NCBI GenBank assembly: GCA_938014335.1
Contig: CALLRP010000018.1
Location: 62,001-126,000 of the forward strand
DNA: 64,000 nt
From: an uncultured bacterium
GTDB lineage: Bacteria > Hydrogenedentota > Hydrogenedentia > Hydrogenedentales > Hydrogenedentaceae
Direction: 5' to 3'
The number at the start of each line of letters is the position of its first letter. Positions within the stretch are counted from its first letter, which is position 1. A program made the translations under genes and the position numbers. The notes below the pieces were generated by a model. The model worked only from the letters and a program-made list of their open reading frames with translations, was not told where the DNA came from and searched no databases. Shown one piece after another: positions 16,809-26,138 of the stretch.

Positions 16809-19193
16809 ATGTATAAACAATCACCTTTTGAAATAGAGGTAGAAACTCATCCTAAAATTGAAATAAAACGATTGGCTCTTTTGCAATTTTTCCTATGGCT
16901 TTCGTTCTGCATTATTGTTGTTAGGCTTGTAATTGTTTTCTTCTTTCCCAAAGAAATTGTAAAGGATTTCGCAAATAAACATACAGGAATTATCAAACGC
17001 GAAAATCCACGGGGGACGATTTATGATAGGTCCCAAAACCCATTGGCATACTCTGTTTTAATGCCTTCTCTTTTTTGTTCCCCTGCGGATATTTTTTACC
17101 TTGATGAAATGGCTCAAAAAGTGGCTCAAAAAATAGGGTTGGATGTTCAGTTTGTGAAAAAAAGAATGACACTTACCAATAGTGAAGGGAAAAAATTACA
17201 GTATGTTTTACTCCAAAAAGGCATCGACAACATTCCAAAGGCAGAACTGGAAAATTTTGTATTCGAGATGAATAAATGGCAAAGGGAACAACTTAAAAAA
17301 ACAAAAATAACCCAGGATAATAAAAAACAGTCTTATAAAGATATGCTGTTATCCTATTTTAGAGACAGTTTGGATAAAACAACTAAAAGTGACAAACCCA
17401 AAGGAAATCCTTTATTCATAAAATATGAGTGGTTTCGGCAATACCCACACCATGAAGTTGGTGGAAATATAATTGGCTTTGTAGCCATGAATAATGAAAA
17501 TCGAGTTGGAGGCATGGATGGGATAGAAAAAGATTGGGACCGTTATCTTTATGCAGACCCCACAGAAATTTCAGGTAGAAAAAACAGTTCGGGTAATATT
17601 CTACCCTCTACTTCGAAAGAAAAAAATGGCCAATATCCGGGAGCCAATCTACATCTTACCATAGATTTAGAAATCCAACATATATTAGAAAAAGAATTAG
17701 ACCGACGGATTGAAGAGTGCAATGCTGTTGATGGAATGGGCATTATCATGGACCCTTTCACGGGAGCCATTCTAGCAATGGCTTCGCGTCCTTCGTATGA
17801 CCCCAATATCCCTGAGACAAGACAAGGAGATGCATTAAAAAACAAAGTTTTATATGAACTTATCGAACCCGGTTCCACTTTTAAGATAGTAACTGCAAGT
17901 GCAGGAATTGAGCAGGGTGGTTATAAAAAAGATACCATAATTAATTGTGAGGGAGGCCGCATCCAAATAGGTAGAAAAACCATCAAAGATGTTCACGGGA
18001 TGGGTGCTGTACCTTTCTGGAAATGTTTCGAGCAATCCAGTAATGTCGCTATGGTAAAGGTTGGCAGAAGTGTAGGATTAGATATTTTGCGTGATTATGT
18101 AAAAAAATTTGGTTTTGGTTCAAAAACACTTCAAGATATTTCTACGGAACGAATTGGTGCTATCTCCACCAACCGAGCAGAAACAACCTTGAGTTCCATG
18201 TCTATCGGTTATGCGGTAATGGTTACTCCTATCCAATTAGCACGGGCTTATGCTGTCATTGCAAACGGAGGATATCTTGTAGAACCTTACCTTGTAGAAA
18301 AAGTAACCACTCCCAATGGAGAAGTTTTATACGAACATGGAAATAAAGAACCACAGAGAGTTATAAACCCTGAAACATCTGAGATTATGAGAACTTTATG
18401 CCATCAAGTTGTACTTAAAGGAACAGGAAAGTCAGCAAATATCCCAGGATATAAAGTTGGAGGGAAGACAGGAACAGCCCATTTAGCAAGGACACAAAAA
18501 GAAGGCGGAGGATATGACCCGGATAAAATAATCTCTGTTTTTGCAGGCTTTGCTCCTGTCACACATCCCAAAGTCGTTGCCGTTATTGTTATTCGTTACC
18601 CTATGTCTAAAATTCGATATGGCGGTTATGTCTGTGGACCTGTATTTAAAAATGTGGTATATTATGCACTCACTCGTCTCAAAGTCCCTCCTGACCCCAA
18701 TATTTCTAATGATTTATTAAAGCAAGATGGCTTTATTGCAGAAGAAAGCATAGAAAAAGATAATGACTCACTATACTTTGAAGATATAGACCCTCTTTGG
18801 GTTCATGAATTACTAAACGAAGAACCCTTAAATGAAAATAAAACAGTGATGGTAGATGTAAAAGGAGAAAAAAAAAGTTATAAAGAAAAACAAAATAATG
18901 AAGAAAAAGGTACTCTAAAAAAACCTGTTTTTTGCCCATTACCCGAAGAAGAAATTATAAAAATGGCTCAACAAACTGAAACTTTACCTGACTTTTCGGG
19001 ATTAACAAAAATGAAAGTCTTAAGAGTTTTAAATGCATTAAAAATAGATCATGAATGCCGTGGCTACGGAAGAGTAGTTTCACAATACCCATCAGCAGGT
19101 ACCCCCTTAAAAGATGTAGATATATGTCAATTAGATTTTTCAGAAGACTTCTATTCAAAACCAGAAATGATTTCCATGAAAAGAGAGGAATAG
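16809..19193 (+). CDS. ftsI: Peptidoglycan D,D-transpeptidase FtsI/PBP3-like with PASTA domain
   Basis: Class B penicillin-binding protein for septal crosslinking. One membrane span (LLQFFLWLSFCIIVVRLVIV, residues ~21-40) is followed by the PBP dimer domain (NPRGTIYDRSQNPLAYS). The transpeptidase motifs are S356-T-F-K, S410-S-N and K553-T-G. A ~100-residue charged linker leads to a C-terminal PASTA domain (LPDFSGLTKMKVLRVLNALK). The length of 794 is long for the family because of the linker and PASTA domain. The ATG at 16809 lacks a clear Shine-Dalgarno. murE follows after three bases. Confidence 0.94.
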   Translation: MYKQSPFEIEVETHPKIEIKRLALLQFFLWLSFCIIVVRLVIVFFFPKEIVKDFANKHTGIIKRENPRGTIYDRSQNPLAYSVLMPSLFCSPADIFYLDEMAQKVAQKIGLDVQFVKKRMTLTNSEGKKLQYVLLQKGIDNIPKAELENFVFEMNKWQREQLKKTKITQDNKKQSYKDMLLSYFRDSLDKTTKSDKPKGNPLFIKYEWFRQYPHHEVGGNIIGFVAMNNENRVGGMDGIEKDWDRYLYADPTEISGRKNSSGNILPSTSKEKNGQYPGANLHLTIDLEIQHILEKELDRRIEECNAVDGMGIIMDPFTGAILAMASRPSYDPNIPETRQGDALKNKVLYELIEPGSTFKIVTASAGIEQGGYKKDTIINCEGGRIQIGRKTIKDVHGMGAVPFWKCFEQSSNVAMVKVGRSVGLDILRDYVKKFGFGSKTLQDISTERIGAISTNRAETTLSSMSIGYAVMVTPIQLARAYAVIANGGYLVEPYLVEKVTTPNGEVLYEHGNKEPQRVINPETSEIMRTLCHQVVLKGTGKSANIPGYKVGGKTGTAHLARTQKEGGGYDPDKIISVFAGFAPVTHPKVVAVIVIRYPMSKIRYGGYVCGPVFKNVVYYALTRLKVPPDPNISNDLLKQDGFIAEESIEKDNDSLYFEDIDPLWVHELLNEEPLNENKTVMVDVKGEKKSYKEKQNNEEKGTLKKPVFCPLPEEEIIKMAQQTETLPDFSGLTKMKVLRVLNALKIDHECRGYGRVVSQYPSAGTPLKDVDICQLDFSEDFYSKPEMISMKREE

Positions 19194-19196
19194 TGA

Positions 19197-20684
19197 ATGT
19201 ATTTAAGAGAAATCGTTGAAAAGTGGAATTTAAATATCCCTACACCTATTCCGGATGAGCCTGTTTCGGGTATAACAGAAGATTCGCGGAATGTTCAAAA
19301 AGGTTTTATATTTACAGCTATTCCCGGAGAACATGCTCACGGCTGGAATTTTATTCCAGAGGCGATAGAAAAGGGTGCTATTGCTATTATTGGAGAGCCT
19401 CAACTAACAGATGATTATTTAACTCTATTAAAAGAAAAAAATATCCCTTATATTGCTCATGAGAATCCGCGTCATATATCAGGTGAAATAGCCCATTTCC
19501 TTGCTGGTGATCCTACACAATCTATGATTGTTATCGGAGTCACAGGGACTAATGGTAAAACAAGCACTACATTTTTAGTAGAAAGTATTTTCAAGGAAAG
19601 AGGATTTGCCACAGCACGGTTTGGGACCTTAGGTTATACCTTCGGAAATCAAGATATTGAAGCAGTTCACACAACCCCCTTTAATGAACAACTCGTTTCC
19701 CTATTTTCAAAGGCAAAAGAAGCAGGAATTACACATGTCATAATGGAAGTGAGTAGTCACTCCTTAGCTCAGGACCGTGTATCCGGAATTCATTTTACTG
19801 CCTCCGCTTTTACAAACCTAACTCAAGACCATCTCGATTTCCACAAAACAATGGAAGAATACTTAAAAGCGAAATTAAAACTTTTTGAAATGTTAACAGG
19901 TGAAAATACCTTCGGAGTTATTAACAAATCTGACCCTAATGCAGAACATTTTATTAAACATTGTAAGACCAGATATGTAACTTATGGAATGAAAGGGGAC
20001 TATTGGGCAAGTGATATTGAAGTGACTATGAAAGATACAAAGTTTATATTACATTCGCCTATGGGGGAAATAGATATCAAAATTTCTCTAATCGGGAAAC
20101 ATAATGTCTTTAATGCCTTATGTGCCTCTGCTATTGCCGGAGAGATGGAGATTTCCCTTAAAGATATACAAAAAGGATTAAGAAATTTAAAATGTGTTCC
20201 CGGAAGATTCGAACTAATAGAAGAGGGACAGGAATTCGCTGTTGTAGTAGATTATGCTCACACAGATGATGGTTTAAATAATATTTTACAAACGGCGAGA
20301 AACTTAACTCGAGGTAAAGTCATCGTAGTATTTGGTTGTGGTGGTGACCGTGATAAAACAAAACGTCCCAAAATGGGTGCAGTCGCAGGGAAATGGGCAG
20401 ACCTCATTATCTTAACTTCGGATAATCCCCGAACCGAAGACCCTAAACGAATCCTTTTAGATATCGAAGTAGGTATCCAAAAGATGGGCAGACATAAAGG
20501 AGATGATTATTTTGTCATTGAGAATAGGGAAGAAGCAATACAATTCGCTATGGACAAAGCAAAACCGAATGATATGGTTGTTATTGCTGGAAAAGGACAT
20601 GAACCCTACCAGATTATAGGAACGCAGAAATTCCCATTTGATGACCGCAAAGTAGCCCGAAAATGTTTGAGAGGGAAACAATAA
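19197..20684 (+). CDS. murE: UDP-MurNAc-tripeptide synthetase MurE
   Basis: Adds the third amino acid to UDP-MurNAc-L-Ala-D-Glu. The ATP loop GVTGTNGKTSTTFLVE, the family segments GITEDSRNVQKGFIF and HTTPF, and the C-terminal FGCGGDRDKTKRPKMG are present. The amino-acid specificity loop reads SDNPRTEDP: the DNPR form is associated with meso-diaminopimelate rather than lysine, supporting Gram-negative-type peptidoglycan. The length of 495 is typical. It starts 3 bp after ftsI and abuts murF. Confidence 0.96.
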   Translation: MYLREIVEKWNLNIPTPIPDEPVSGITEDSRNVQKGFIFTAIPGEHAHGWNFIPEAIEKGAIAIIGEPQLTDDYLTLLKEKNIPYIAHENPRHISGEIAHFLAGDPTQSMIVIGVTGTNGKTSTTFLVESIFKERGFATARFGTLGYTFGNQDIEAVHTTPFNEQLVSLFSKAKEAGITHVIMEVSSHSLAQDRVSGIHFTASAFTNLTQDHLDFHKTMEEYLKAKLKLFEMLTGENTFGVINKSDPNAEHFIKHCKTRYVTYGMKGDYWASDIEVTMKDTKFILHSPMGEIDIKISLIGKHNVFNALCASAIAGEMEISLKDIQKGLRNLKCVPGRFELIEEGQEFAVVVDYAHTDDGLNNILQTARNLTRGKVIVVFGCGGDRDKTKRPKMGAVAGKWADLIILTSDNPRTEDPKRILLDIEVGIQKMGRHKGDDYFVIENREEAIQFAMDKAKPNDMVVIAGKGHEPYQIIGTQKFPFDDRKVARKCLRGKQ

Positions 20685-22037
20685 ATGCCCTGGAAATACT
20701 ATTTAAAAGATTTAACAAAGGCCATTTCAGGGAAGTTGAATGGAGGTGATGAATATATTGAATTTACAGGGGTTTCTATAGATACACGAACAATCCAACC
20801 GGGCGATGTTTTTTTTGCCCTACCTGGAACAAAAGTAGATGGACATCAATTTGTGCAAGAAGCATTAAGAAAAGGAGCCGTCGCGGTGGTCGTCTCCAAA
20901 AAGAGTGCGGTCCCATTTATTTATGTGAATGACACCTTGCAGGCAATTCAGCGATTTGCTCGCTGGCATCGAGCAAACTTAAAGTCCCAGGTATTTGGGA
21001 TAACAGGTTCTTGTGGGAAAACGACAACAAAAGAATTAATTTCAGCGATATTAGCAAAAAAGTACAAAGTAGTAGCCTCAAAAGGGAATTTTAATAATGA
21101 GTTGGGTTGCCCTCTCTCCTTGTTACAAATGGATGAAGATACCGACTGGGGGATTATAGAAATGGGTGCAGGGAAAACAGGAGACATCGCCGAACTCTGT
21201 TCCATTGCATATCCCGAAGAATCTGCTATTACCACTATTGCCCCTGCTCATTTAGAAAGGTTAGGTAGTGTAGAAGGTATAGCGCAAGAAAAAGCCAATA
21301 TAGCCAAATGCCTTCCCCCATGGGGATATTTTTATATAAATACAGACAATCCCCATTGTGTTTCTATCGGAAAACAAATTATCGCAAATAAAATCTATTA
21401 CGGAAAGAAAGGGGATATACAATTAAAATCGGTTCGAAAAATTTCCCCAGAAAAGATGGAAGTCGAAATAGAACCCGTTGGGGCATTACAGTTACCTTTA
21501 TGCTCTCCTTCTTCATTATCCAATTTTTTACTTGCAATTGCAGTATCGTTGAAGCATAAAATACCCATTGATGAACAAGTATTGACAGATACATACTACA
21601 AAACAGGCAGGATAAAAACTTATCAAATTGGACAATTTAACATTATTGAGGATTGTTACAACGCGAACCCTTCCAGTATGAAATCCGCATTAGAATATTT
21701 ACAGATAATCGCACCAGAGGGTTATCGCTGTGCTGTCCTTGGAGATATGCTTGAATTGGGTGACAATAGTAAGAAGTACCACTACTTATTAGGTAAACAA
21801 ACAGGTGAATATGGAGTAGATACTTTATTTATTTATGGAAACTTCACAAAAGAAGTGGAAAGAGGTGCATTGAAAACAGGAGTAAAAACAGTAAAAGTAT
21901 GTTCAGAACACAAAGAAATAGCAGAAAAAATTATAGAGACACTTCATCCTCAAAACTGGATATTAATTAAAGGTTCTCGTGGAATGACCATGGAAAAAGT
22001 TATACAACACTTAAAAGAGAAGTTAATGAATGAATAG
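20685..22037 (+). CDS. murF: UDP-MurNAc-tripeptide--D-Ala-D-Ala ligase MurF
   Basis: Adds D-Ala-D-Ala to complete the UDP-MurNAc pentapeptide. The ATP loop FGITGSCGKTTTKELI, the segment NFNNELGCPLSLL and the C-terminal IIEDCYNANPSSMKSAL ... AVLGDMLELGDNS are diagnostic. The ATG follows the murE stop without a gap, so translation is coupled. A 67-bp AT-rich gap without a hairpin then precedes mraY. Confidence 0.96.
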   Translation: MPWKYYLKDLTKAISGKLNGGDEYIEFTGVSIDTRTIQPGDVFFALPGTKVDGHQFVQEALRKGAVAVVVSKKSAVPFIYVNDTLQAIQRFARWHRANLKSQVFGITGSCGKTTTKELISAILAKKYKVVASKGNFNNELGCPLSLLQMDEDTDWGIIEMGAGKTGDIAELCSIAYPEESAITTIAPAHLERLGSVEGIAQEKANIAKCLPPWGYFYINTDNPHCVSIGKQIIANKIYYGKKGDIQLKSVRKISPEKMEVEIEPVGALQLPLCSPSSLSNFLLAIAVSLKHKIPIDEQVLTDTYYKTGRIKTYQIGQFNIIEDCYNANPSSMKSALEYLQIIAPEGYRCAVLGDMLELGDNSKKYHYLLGKQTGEYGVDTLFIYGNFTKEVERGALKTGVKTVKVCSEHKEIAEKIIETLHPQNWILIKGSRGMTMEKVIQHLKEKLMNE

Positions 22038-22104
22038 ATAGATTTGATTTATAATTTTAAATTTTTATTGTAGAAGCAAAAACGATTTGTTGTGAGAGGT
22101 ATAG

Positions 22105-23586
22105 ATGCTATACTACATTGCCATTTTATTACTTCCCTATATCGGGTTAATAAATGTTCTAACTTACCACACAGTTAGAGCAGGGGGAGCTGTTTTTACA
22201 TCTTTTTTCATTACCCTACTCATAGGTCCTTTTGTTATACACAAATTACAAGAAATGAAAATAGGACAATATATTAAAAAAGAATATGTGGCAGACCTGC
22301 ATCAACTTCATAAAGGTAAAGCAGGGACACCTACCATGGGAGGTATTTTAATACTTATTTCCACTTTCTTGTCACTCTTAATTTGGGGACGCTTGACAAA
22401 CCGTTTTCTGTGGCTTACAATGAGTGTCTTTTGTGCATTAGGTTTTTTAGGCTTTTTAGATGATTACATCAAGTTAAAGCGAAAACATAATGATGGTTTA
22501 CGGGCACGAGATAAAATGATAGGACAAATTATCATAGGCATTTTATTCGGTGTATATTTATATTTTAATCCGATAACACCGGGTGCGATTTATCTAACAA
22601 TATCCGATGTCAAAGACTGGCAAAATTTAAGAAACCAATTAATTCAAGGCTTAGAACAAAAGGGAAACCCTGAAATCGTTTATATTTGTTCACAAATTCC
22701 GACCTTATTAAAAGAACATCTCCTTCGATTAGACCTTAAAAAAGAACTAGAAGAAGAAGAACAACTATTACTTATTCGTAGCCTTAATCAGACGATAGAA
22801 AAAGACGAATGGCAATACAATTCTATATGGAAAGAAAAAAAATTACGCCCCGAGGTTCAAAAATATTTAAACAATGCAAATAAAAATAAACCTTTTCAAA
22901 AGCAAAGATTAGCACGATTATTAATGGAGTATTCATTCAAAAATTCCTTCTATATTTCTGATTCATCTCTCCACACAAAAGTAGGTGTTCCCGGATTCAA
23001 AAATCTCTTTATCCCATTAGGTATTTTATACATTGCATTCGTTGCTTTTATTATCGTGAGCGTCTCAAATGCAGTCAATCTAACGGATGGATTAGATGGA
23101 TTAGCTATTGGGTCATCGATTATTTCTGTTATGGCTTATGCAGGTATTGCATATATCGTAAGCCGTGCAGACTGGAGCCGTTATTTATTCCTTACTTATG
23201 TGCCTGAAGCAAGCGAATTATTTGTGTTTGGTTCTGCTCTGTTGGGGGCTGGACTCGGTTTCCTTTGGTATAATGGCCATCCCGCAGAGGTGTTCATGGG
23301 AGATACAGGCTCGCTTTCACTGGGAGGGGCAATTGCATCACTTGCTGTTTTAACCAAACAAGAACTATTACTCCCATTAGTAGCAGGCATTTTTGTTCTT
23401 GAAGCAGGCAGTGTCTTATTACAGGTAGCCTCGTTTAAACTGACAGGCAAACGGATTTTTCGTATGGCTCCCTTACATCATCATTTCGAACTATTAGGCT
23501 GGACAGAGACAAAAGTAACCTTGCGTTTCTGGATAATTGCGCTGTTATTTGCATTATTAAGTTTAGGAGCACTTAAACTGCGATGA
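22105..23586 (+). CDS. mraY: Phospho-MurNAc-pentapeptide transferase MraY with large periplasmic insertion
   Basis: Polytopic enzyme that makes lipid I from UDP-MurNAc-pentapeptide and undecaprenyl phosphate. Catalytic motifs are intact: LHQLHKGKAGTPTMGG, D119/D120 in GFLDDYIKLKRK, NAVNLTDGLDGLA, FMGDTGSLSLGG and RMAPLHHHFELLGW. The protein is 493 residues against about 360 for the family. The excess is a single hydrophilic, K/E-rich, helix-like block at about residues 163-290, between the fourth and fifth membrane spans. That loop faces the periplasm in known MraY structures. The reading frame continues cleanly through it. GAGAGG precedes the ATG; murD overlaps by 4 bases. Confidence 0.95.
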   Translation: MLYYIAILLLPYIGLINVLTYHTVRAGGAVFTSFFITLLIGPFVIHKLQEMKIGQYIKKEYVADLHQLHKGKAGTPTMGGILILISTFLSLLIWGRLTNRFLWLTMSVFCALGFLGFLDDYIKLKRKHNDGLRARDKMIGQIIIGILFGVYLYFNPITPGAIYLTISDVKDWQNLRNQLIQGLEQKGNPEIVYICSQIPTLLKEHLLRLDLKKELEEEEQLLLIRSLNQTIEKDEWQYNSIWKEKKLRPEVQKYLNNANKNKPFQKQRLARLLMEYSFKNSFYISDSSLHTKVGVPGFKNLFIPLGILYIAFVAFIIVSVSNAVNLTDGLDGLAIGSSIISVMAYAGIAYIVSRADWSRYLFLTYVPEASELFVFGSALLGAGLGFLWYNGHPAEVFMGDTGSLSLGGAIASLAVLTKQELLLPLVAGIFVLEAGSVLLQVASFKLTGKRIFRMAPLHHHFELLGWTETKVTLRFWIIALLFALLSLGALKLR

Positions 23587-24974
23587 ATATACCTGCTTTC
23601 AAACCGGATGAAATAAAATCCTTCAAACGAGCACTGATTATAGGTGCCGGAAAATCAGGTCTGGCTTCCGCTAAATTATTAAAAAAGCAGAAAAAGACGG
23701 TAATTGTTAATGATATTAAAAAAGAAGAGGAAATTCCAGATGTTGTAAAAACACTCAAAGAATTACAAATAGATTATGTTTTAGGACATCATTCTGAAGA
23801 TTTATTAGCAAGTATCGATTTTATTATCGTTAGTCCAGGCGTTTCACCTAAAATCCCCATATTACAAACGGCACAGCAGAAAAACATACCCATCCTAGGG
23901 GAATTTGAATATGCTTATTATTTTACCAATGTCCCTGTCATTGCAGTAACAGGAACCAATGGAAAAACTACCGTAACTTGCTGGATACATCATACCTTAA
24001 GAGAACTGGGATTTAATAGTGTTTTAGCAGGGAATAACGATACCCCTTTATCAGATATAATCACAAACAATATTCAGAGCGATTTGATTGTAGCTGAATT
24101 GAGTAGTTATCAATTGGAATATAGTTATTATTTTCATCCCCGTGTAGCAGTTGTCCTCAATATTACCCCCGACCATATAACGCGTCATCCTACAATGAAA
24201 GAATATACAAATGTAAAAAATAAAATTTATCAAAATCAGGCAAAAGGCGATTTCGCAGTACTCAATAAAGATGATGAATGGGTCTCCTCAATGATTATTC
24301 CTCTCTATGTAAATAAATTTTATTTTTCATTAAATCGTAAAATAGATTCGGGAGCATGGATTCTTACCAGAGATGTGGATAAACGATATATATGTTTTGA
24401 TGAAGAGATATTAGATGCTGTTGAATGTATACCTTTGAAAGGTTTGCATAATCTATCCAATGCCCTTGCCGTATTGACCTCTGTAAGTGCGGTGTATAAT
24501 CATCCAAAGCAAGTGCTGAAAGCAATGGCCTCCTTCAAAGGAGTTCCTCATAGAATAGAATTTTTAGGAAATAAAAATGGAGTAGAGTTTTATAATGATT
24601 CCAAATCTACCAATGTAGAAAGCCTTCGCGTTGCTTTAGAAAGTTTCAATCAGCCCGTTATTCTAATTGCCGGGGGGCGAGGAAAAGGGGCAAGTTATCT
24701 CCCTTTGCGACCTCTTATAAAAGAAAAAGTTCATTTTCTTATTACTATTGGCGAAGATGCAGAAAAGATAGAAAAATCCTTTTCCGATTTAGTAAAAATA
24801 GAACGAGTTCAAACTATGGAAGAAGCTGTCCGCACTGCTTGGAGAAACGCTTTTCCCTCATCAGTTGTGTTGTTATCTCCAGCATGTGCCAGTTTTGATA
24901 TGTATCCCAATTATGAGGTACGCGGAGAACATTTCAAGGGATGTGTCCAAAAATTGTTAACAGAGGAGTTATAA
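23583..24974 (+). CDS. murD: UDP-N-acetylmuramoyl-L-alanine--D-glutamate ligase MurD
   Basis: Adds D-Glu to UDP-MurNAc-L-Ala. The N-terminal Rossmann stretch ALIIGAGKSGLASAKLL, the segment DFIIVSPGVSPKIP, the ATP loop AVTGTNGKTTVTCW, AELSSYQLEYS and the Mur-ligase C-terminal FYNDSKSTNVESL ... ILIAGGRGKG are all present. The 463-residue length is normal. The ATGA overlap with the end of mraY indicates coupling, and ftsW starts 3 bp downstream. Confidence 0.96.
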   Translation: MNIPAFKPDEIKSFKRALIIGAGKSGLASAKLLKKQKKTVIVNDIKKEEEIPDVVKTLKELQIDYVLGHHSEDLLASIDFIIVSPGVSPKIPILQTAQQKNIPILGEFEYAYYFTNVPVIAVTGTNGKTTVTCWIHHTLRELGFNSVLAGNNDTPLSDIITNNIQSDLIVAELSSYQLEYSYYFHPRVAVVLNITPDHITRHPTMKEYTNVKNKIYQNQAKGDFAVLNKDDEWVSSMIIPLYVNKFYFSLNRKIDSGAWILTRDVDKRYICFDEEILDAVECIPLKGLHNLSNALAVLTSVSAVYNHPKQVLKAMASFKGVPHRIEFLGNKNGVEFYNDSKSTNVESLRVALESFNQPVILIAGGRGKGASYLPLRPLIKEKVHFLITIGEDAEKIEKSFSDLVKIERVQTMEEAVRTAWRNAFPSSVVLLSPACASFDMYPNYEVRGEHFKGCVQKLLTEEL

Positions 24975-24977
24975 AGA

Positions 24978-26114
24978 ATGCATCAAGATTCATCTGCAGT
25001 AATAGTTATTACTGTAATTCTTACGATACTTGGATTGATGGTAGGATACAGTGTAGAAGGATTAAAAAGTAATTTACAGTCCTTCTTAATAAAACAACTT
25101 ATTTTAATATGTATTGGAGGGGGCTGTTTTATTACTTTACTATTCTCAGATTATCATAATCTTTTCAAACCTAAATATCTCTGGTTCATTTCTCTTATGG
25201 GTTTTTGGGGGTTGGTAGCCGTTTTAATCCTTGGTGAATCAAGAAATGGAGCCAAAAGATGGATGGACATTTTTGGTATCTTTTCGCTTCAGCCCTCTGA
25301 ATTTGTAAAGATAGTCGTTCTTGTCAATATTACATGGTATTTAACTCGCTTCCATAATAAATTAAAAACATTTCACTATGCAATTGTTTTCCCTATCCTT
25401 CTCGCAGGATTCTATTGTTTTCTAATCTTCTTAGAAAATGATCAGGGAACACCTATGGTCATTATGGCTTCCGTCTTATGTATGATGTTCGTTGCAGGAA
25501 TACAAAGAAAATATTTATTTATGGGAGGAGGGCTTTTAGGCACTGCTTTTAGCCTTGCTATTATCACAAAACCCCATCGGATTGACCGAATTATATACAC
25601 ATGGTTCCCCGAATGGGATCCCGCAGGAAAAGGATGGCATATTATTCAATCCCTGGTTTCATTTTATCAAGGTAATTTGTTAGGAGTAGGCATAGGGGCA
25701 GGTGAACAAAAATTAGACTATTTACCCGAAGCCCACCGCGATTTTCCTTTTTCAATTATAGGTGAAGAGATGGGTTTAGTCGGTACAATACTTGTAGTAA
25801 TACTCTTTTTTCTTCTTATTTACTATGGTTTTGAGATAGCCAGAAAATCACCGGACTTTCAAGGCTCCATTCTTGCCATAGGTATAACCTGTATGATAGG
25901 GATTCAGGGGATTGTCATGATGTTAGTAAACACAGGTATACTTCCCGTGAAAGGAATGTGTTTACCTCTAATTAGTAGTGGGGGGTCTTCCTTCATCTCT
26001 ACAATGATTATGTTAGGTTGTCTTATAAATATCGGGTTTCAAGAGGTTCGAACAGAATCAGCCTCTTACATGAAAGCAATCATATATACCAACCAAATCA
26101 ACCCATCAAAGTAG
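24978..26114 (+). CDS. ftsW: FtsW-type septal peptidoglycan glycosyltransferase
   Basis: SEDS-family membrane glycosyltransferase that polymerises lipid II at the septum with FtsI. Typical elements are a multi-span topology, the segment NGAKRWMDIFGIFSLQPSEFVKI, the long periplasmic loop HRDFPFSIIGEEMGLVG, and the C-terminal signature LPLISSGGSSFISTMIMLG. FtsW is preferred over RodA because of the dcw context. AGAGGAG precedes the ATG. It is the last cell-wall gene of the block; queA follows 24 bp later. Confidence 0.93.
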   Translation: MHQDSSAVIVITVILTILGLMVGYSVEGLKSNLQSFLIKQLILICIGGGCFITLLFSDYHNLFKPKYLWFISLMGFWGLVAVLILGESRNGAKRWMDIFGIFSLQPSEFVKIVVLVNITWYLTRFHNKLKTFHYAIVFPILLAGFYCFLIFLENDQGTPMVIMASVLCMMFVAGIQRKYLFMGGGLLGTAFSLAIITKPHRIDRIIYTWFPEWDPAGKGWHIIQSLVSFYQGNLLGVGIGAGEQKLDYLPEAHRDFPFSIIGEEMGLVGTILVVILFFLLIYYGFEIARKSPDFQGSILAIGITCMIGIQGIVMMLVNTGILPVKGMCLPLISSGGSSFISTMIMLGCLINIGFQEVRTESASYMKAIIYTNQINPSK

Positions 26115-26138
26115 CAATATGCTGTAAAAACATAATTT

